The notes under the pieces were generated by a model that was not told where the DNA came from, ran no database searches, and saw only the letters and a list, made by a program, of their open reading frames with translations. This document shows, piece by piece, positions 5,052 through 7,130 of a DNA stretch of 7,130 nucleotides; the first letter of the stretch is position 1; each line of letters starts with the position of its first letter. Origin of the DNA: Actinomycetota bacterium. GTDB lineage: Bacteria > Actinomycetota > Thermoleophilia > UBA2241. A program made the position numbers and the translations under genes. The stretch covers positions 1 to 7,130 of the forward strand of contig JAPLCL010000212.1 in NCBI GenBank assembly GCA_026392265.1, written 5' to 3'.

Positions 5052-5555
5052 TCACCAACGGTCGAGGTGCACGCGGTCCGGCTCGTAGCGGTCGGACGGC
5101 TCCTTGTGCTCGGCGGGCCAGCCGATGGGCACCAGGGAGAAGGGCGTGATGGTGCGGGGGATGCAGAGCAGGGCGCGCATGCCGTCGGCGCGTTCCTCCA
5201 GAGGATGTACGCCCAGCCAGACCGCCCCAAGGCCGAGCTGCGCCGCCGCGATCAGCAGGTTCTCGGTGGCGGCGGCGCAGTCCTGTTCCCAGAACTGCGG
5301 CCAGCGCTCCTTGTCGCGGTCGCCGCAGACCAGGATGGCGAGCTGCGCCTTGGGGGCCATGCTCGCGTAAGGGTGCACTTCGGGGATCGCAGCCAGGACC
5401 TCGCGGTCGCGGATGACGATGAACTGCCAGGGCTGCTGGTTGCCGGCGGACGGCGCCGCCATGGCTGCGCGAAGCAGGCACTCCAGGTGCTCGTCCGACA
5501 CGGGCGCGGCCGTGTACTTGCGGATGCTGCGCCGCCCCAGGACGGGGTCGTCCAT
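5052..5555 (-). CDS. small FMN-dependent nitroreductase-family oxidoreductase
   Basis: A 167-residue protein of the nitroreductase (NfsB/FRP-like) fold, normally a homodimer with FMN in the interface, using NAD(P)H to reduce nitro compounds, quinones or flavins. The FMN-phosphate region RRSIRKY is at 8-14, APSAGNQQPWQFIVI at 34-48, ATENLLIAAAQLGLGAVWLG at about 96-115, and the closing PIGWPAEHKEP at about 143-153. The N-terminus is shorter than usual because an in-frame TGA lies two codons before the ATG; GAGGTGA precedes the start, so the start is fixed. The substrate cannot be told from sequence. It ends 149 bases before the redox operon on the same strand, so read-through is possible, but the gap suggests separate control. 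A weak TACCCT-like -10 lies upstream at 5590-5585 without a good -35. Confidence 0.93.
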   Translation of the reverse strand: MDDPVLGRRSIRKYTAAPVSDEHLECLLRAAMAAPSAGNQQPWQFIVIRDREVLAAIPEVHPYASMAPKAQLAILVCGDRDKERWPQFWEQDCAAATENLLIAAAQLGLGAVWLGVHPLEERADGMRALLCIPRTITPFSLVPIGWPAEHKEPSDRYEPDRVHLDRW

Positions 5556-5618
5556 CGGTCACCTCACGAGTAGCTGGCCCCGCGAGGGTATCGGTCCGGG
5601 GCGTCACTTGCCACCGGA

Positions 5619-5649
5619 GGCGGGCGAGCGGCTCTCCCGGCCGCCCGCC
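5619..5649 (-). terminator. possible hairpin terminator after the I42 inhibitor gene
   Basis: GGCGGGCG (5619-5626) pairs exactly with CGCCCGCC (5642-5649) around a 15-base loop. It begins 29 bases after the stop of the chagasin-like gene on the minus strand and lies before the nitroreductase start. There is no T-run, so termination is only suggested. Confidence 0.35.
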
Positions 5650-5678
5650 GCCCACCGCGCACACTCAGACGTGCCGGC

Positions 5679-6098
5679 TCACTCCGTCGCGTCGACGGTG
5701 AGCGAGAAGTCCGCGGCGCTCTTGGACTGCGACTCCCACGAGCGTGCGTACACGCCCGTGAGCGTCATCGTACCCGCCTGGTGGACCGCATAGACCCAGG
5801 TGTGCGTGCCGCCGGCGCCCATCAGCGGAGACGGTGAGGGCTCCGGCCCGGCGAACTTGTCGCTCACCACGGCGAGGCCGGGGCCGGCGATCATGTTCCA
5901 CTCATAGCCGGTAGTGGGGTTCTCCTTGAGGGTGACGGAGAGCTTGTCTCCGACCTTGGCCGTCACCGTCTTGTTGTTATCGACTTCGGTGACCTTGATC
6001 GTCGCGCCAGCCGAACCGCCGCAGGCGGTCAGCAGCGCGGCGGTGCACACCACGACGACCAGCACCACCCCCCCAAGACCCATGGTCCGTACGCGCAT
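5679..6098 (-). CDS. chagasin-like (peptidase inhibitor I42 family) lipoprotein
   Basis: A 139-residue exported protein. The first 25 residues are a lipoprotein signal: a basic start (MRVRTMG), a hydrophobic core (VVLVVVVCTAALL) and the lipobox LTAC with the lipidated cysteine C26. The mature part fits the chagasin/I42 beta-sandwich inhibitor of papain-like cysteine peptidases. It has the loop NPTTGYEW (60-67), a Gly-rich segment GAGGTHTWVY (94-103) and GVYARSWE (115-122), which corresponds to the third inhibitory loop, where family members often have RPW. So RSW replaces RPW. Target binding is inferred from the family; some bacterial I42 proteins have unknown targets. An upstream in-frame ATG at 6167 would add 23 residues before the signal peptide, whereas GGGGAGG five bases before 6098 marks the true start. 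It is divergent from the FAD dehydrogenase. Confidence 0.87.
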   Translation of the reverse strand: MRVRTMGLGGVVLVVVVCTAALLTACGGSAGATIKVTEVDNNKTVTAKVGDKLSVTLKENPTTGYEWNMIAGPGLAVVSDKFAGPEPSPSPLMGAGGTHTWVYAVHQAGTMTLTGVYARSWESQSKSAADFSLTVDATE

Positions 6099-6103
6099 GT
6101 CGT

Positions 6104-6110
6104 CCTCCCC
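6104..6110 (-). promoter_or_regulatory. ribosome-binding site deciding the start of the I42 lipoprotein
   Basis: The minus strand reads GGGGAGG, five bases before the ATG at 6098. This start places the signal peptide at the very N-terminus. The earlier in-frame ATG at 6167 lies inside the predicted promoter and would bury the signal peptide. Confidence 0.8.
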
Positions 6111-6139
6111 ATCTTGGCCGTCTGCCGTCCTGTTCGAGT

Positions 6140-6167
6140 ACCCTACGAGACGCGCCACATTTGTCAC
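6140..6167 (-). promoter_or_regulatory. candidate promoter for the I42 lipoprotein gene
   Basis: On the minus strand GTGACA (6167-6162) is followed after 16 bases by TAGGGT (6145-6140). The -35 matches five of six consensus bases; the -10 fits TAnnnT only. Transcription would start near 6133 and give a leader of about 35 bases. The -35 overlaps that of the opposing promoter. Confidence 0.4.
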
Positions 6168-6171
6168 GCGT
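6150..6171. promoter_or_regulatory. imperfect dyad, possible shared operator
   Basis: The half-sites ACGCGCCACA (6150-6159) and TGTCACGCGT (6162-6171) are inverted repeats matching at 8 of 10 positions, separated by TT. The dyad covers both predicted -35 elements of the divergent promoters. A dimeric regulator bound here could control both genes. The dyad is seen; regulator binding is inferred. Confidence 0.42.
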
Positions 6172-6189
6172 TCGCCCTGCGAGTATCAT
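6161..6189 (+). promoter_or_regulatory. sigma70-type promoter of the FAD-dependent dehydrogenase
   Basis: TTGTCA (6161-6166) and TATCAT (6184-6189) lie 17 bases apart, each matching five of six consensus bases. This is the best promoter in the window and correctly placed, 54 bases before the ATG at 6244. Predicted transcription start is about 6195-6197, at the foot of a stem-loop. Confidence 0.6.
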
Positions 6190-6192
6190 CCC

Positions 6193-6220
6193 GAAAAGGG
6201 AACTACCTTCTGCCCTTTTC
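6193..6220 (+). other. stem-loop at the 5' end of the dehydrogenase mRNA
   Basis: GAAAAGGG (6193-6200) and CCCTTTTC (6213-6220) are perfect inverted repeats around a 12-base loop. The stem would begin at or just after the predicted transcription start, 24 bases before the ATG. It may protect the 5' end, regulate translation, or at DNA level act as a protein site. A purine/pyrimidine-rich stem of this kind stands out against the G+C-rich surroundings. Confidence 0.45.
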
Positions 6221-6243
6221 TCGACCTCCCCCACCTTTCCATC

Positions 6244-7130
6244 ATGGACACTGCACGCACTCATTTCGATGTGATCGTCGTCGGCGCCGGCCCTGCCGGC
6301 ATCTTCGCCGCGCTCGAACTTGTGCGCCGCGACGGCGCCCAGGTACTGCTCGTGGAGCGCGGCCCCGACATCAGCGAGCGTGCCTGCCCGGCGCGCAAGA
6401 CCGGCGTGTGCAGCGGCTGTGAGCCGTGTGACATCACCTGCGGCTGGGGCGGCGCCGGCGCTTTCAGCGACGGCAAGCTGACGCTCACCACCGAAGTCGG
6501 CGGCTGGCTCGATAACTTCGTGCCCAAGGAGCGTCTGCGTGAGCTCATCGACTACGTCGACGGCATCTGGCTCGAGTACGGGGCCACCGACGAGGTGCAC
6601 GGCGGCGGCAAAAAGGCCGACAAGATCCGCCGCCAAGCCCTGCTCCACGGTATGACGCTCGTGGCGTCGCCGGTGCGCCACATGGGCACCGAGCGCTCCT
6701 ACGACATTCTCACGCGCATGCGTGCAGAGCTGGAGGAGCGTGTCGTCGTGCGCACCGGCGTCAGGGTCAAGCGCATCCTCGCCGAGAAACGCTCCGGCGA
6801 GAGTGACCTGCGCGCCACCGGCGTGCTGCTCGAAGACGGCACGAGGCTCACCGCCGACGCCGTGATCGTCGCTCCCGGTCGCGAGGGCGCCGGCTGGCTG
6901 GTGGACGAGTGCAAGCGCCTGCACATCAAGCTGCGCACGAACCCCGTGGACATCGGCGTGCGCGTCGAGACTTCGGCGGCCATCATGGAGCCGCTCACCA
7001 CGACCCTCTACGAGAGCAAGCTCATCTACTACACGCCGAGCTTCGACGACCCGGTGCGCACCTTCTGTATGAACCCCTACGGTGAGGTCTCACTGGAGAA
7101 CTACGGCGACGTGGTGACCGTGAACGGTCA
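6244..7130 (+). CDS. FAD-dependent dehydrogenase (COG2509-like), 3' end cut by window edge
   Basis: The frame is open from ATG 6244 to the right edge (295 codons plus two bases). The N-terminal Rossmann FAD motif is VIVVGAGPAGIFAALE (10-25), with E38 in LLVERG ending the second strand. The segment GWGGAGAFSDGKLTL (67-81) is typical of uncharacterised FAD-dependent dehydrogenases of COG2509, and VIVAPGREG (about 207-215) is the second FAD-contact strand. Between them is a cysteine cluster, C48 then C56, C59, C62 and C66 (CX2CX2CX3C), resembling an iron-sulfur ligand set. The substrate of the family is unknown to me. No ribosome-binding site precedes the ATG, the upstream 30 bases are pyrimidine-rich, and no other in-frame start exists between the promoter and 6244. 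No signal peptide or membrane helix. The family call is from motif memory and should be checked. Confidence 0.85.
   Translation, partial: MDTARTHFDVIVVGAGPAGIFAALELVRRDGAQVLLVERGPDISERACPARKTGVCSGCEPCDITCGWGGAGAFSDGKLTLTTEVGGWLDNFVPKERLRELIDYVDGIWLEYGATDEVHGGGKKADKIRRQALLHGMTLVASPVRHMGTERSYDILTRMRAELEERVVVRTGVRVKRILAEKRSGESDLRATGVLLEDGTRLTADAVIVAPGREGAGWLVDECKRLHIKLRTNPVDIGVRVETSAAIMEPLTTTLYESKLIYYTPSFDDPVRTFCMNPYGEVSLENYGDVVTVNG

Noticed and set aside
6099..6167. Upstream ATG (6167) for the I42 lipoprotein
   Set aside because: Would place 23 polar residues before the signal peptide and overlaps the predicted promoter; the GGGGAGG site favours 6098.
5977..6924. 315-codon minus-strand open frame across the right part
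   Set aside because: It lies antisense to the FAD dehydrogenase, which has unmistakable flavin motifs, and covers the divergent promoter region. No motif of its own.

Overview
The window is about two-thirds G+C and densely coded, with G/C-ending codons and several GTG starts. The proteins are those of a free-living, high-GC bacterium. A zinc-ribbon MscL, a ferredoxin:thioredoxin reductase catalytic protein without photosynthesis genes, and a COG2509-type flavoprotein would fit a deep actinobacterial (e.g. Thermoleophilia-like) or another high-GC, oxygen-exposed anaerobe or microaerobe. This placement is an inference; no rRNA or other marker gene is present. I see no mobile element, CRISPR array, tRNA or rRNA.

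Layout, left to right. (1) Bases 1-1285, minus strand: mscL, with a C-terminal zinc-ribbon tail, and a HerA-like/DUF853 ATPase cut by the left edge; their stop and start codons share one base (TGATG). (2) Bases 1286-1699: a divergent spacer with a candidate promoter, a 19-codon leader-type ORF with a good ribosome-binding site, and a 12-bp palindrome. (3) Bases 1700-2875, plus strand: rsgA, the circularly permuted ribosome-assembly GTPase, with an extra basic N-terminal segment, followed by a perfect 17-bp hairpin between convergent genes. (4) Bases 2970-4902, minus strand: a tight five-gene redox operon in the order Rieske ferredoxin, glutaredoxin, ferredoxin:thioredoxin reductase catalytic protein, second Rieske protein, Fe-type superoxide dismutase. 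Gaps are 2, 3, 7 and 19 bases. (5) Bases 5052-5555, minus: a small FMN nitroreductase. (6) Bases 5679-6098, minus: a chagasin-like (I42) peptidase-inhibitor lipoprotein. (7) Bases 6099-6243: a divergent control region with two overlapping promoters sharing an imperfect 22-bp dyad. (8) Bases 6244 to the right edge, plus: a COG2509-type FAD-dependent dehydrogenase with a four-cysteine motif, cut by the window end.

The most interesting part is the five-gene operon. Two [2Fe-2S] Rieske proteins of different cysteine type, a reductase that in its family passes ferredoxin electrons to a disulfide, a CPWC glutaredoxin as the obvious disulfide acceptor, and a superoxide dismutase together suggest a ferredoxin-driven thiol-repair and oxygen-defence chain. 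Gene order and motifs are seen directly; the electron path is inferred.
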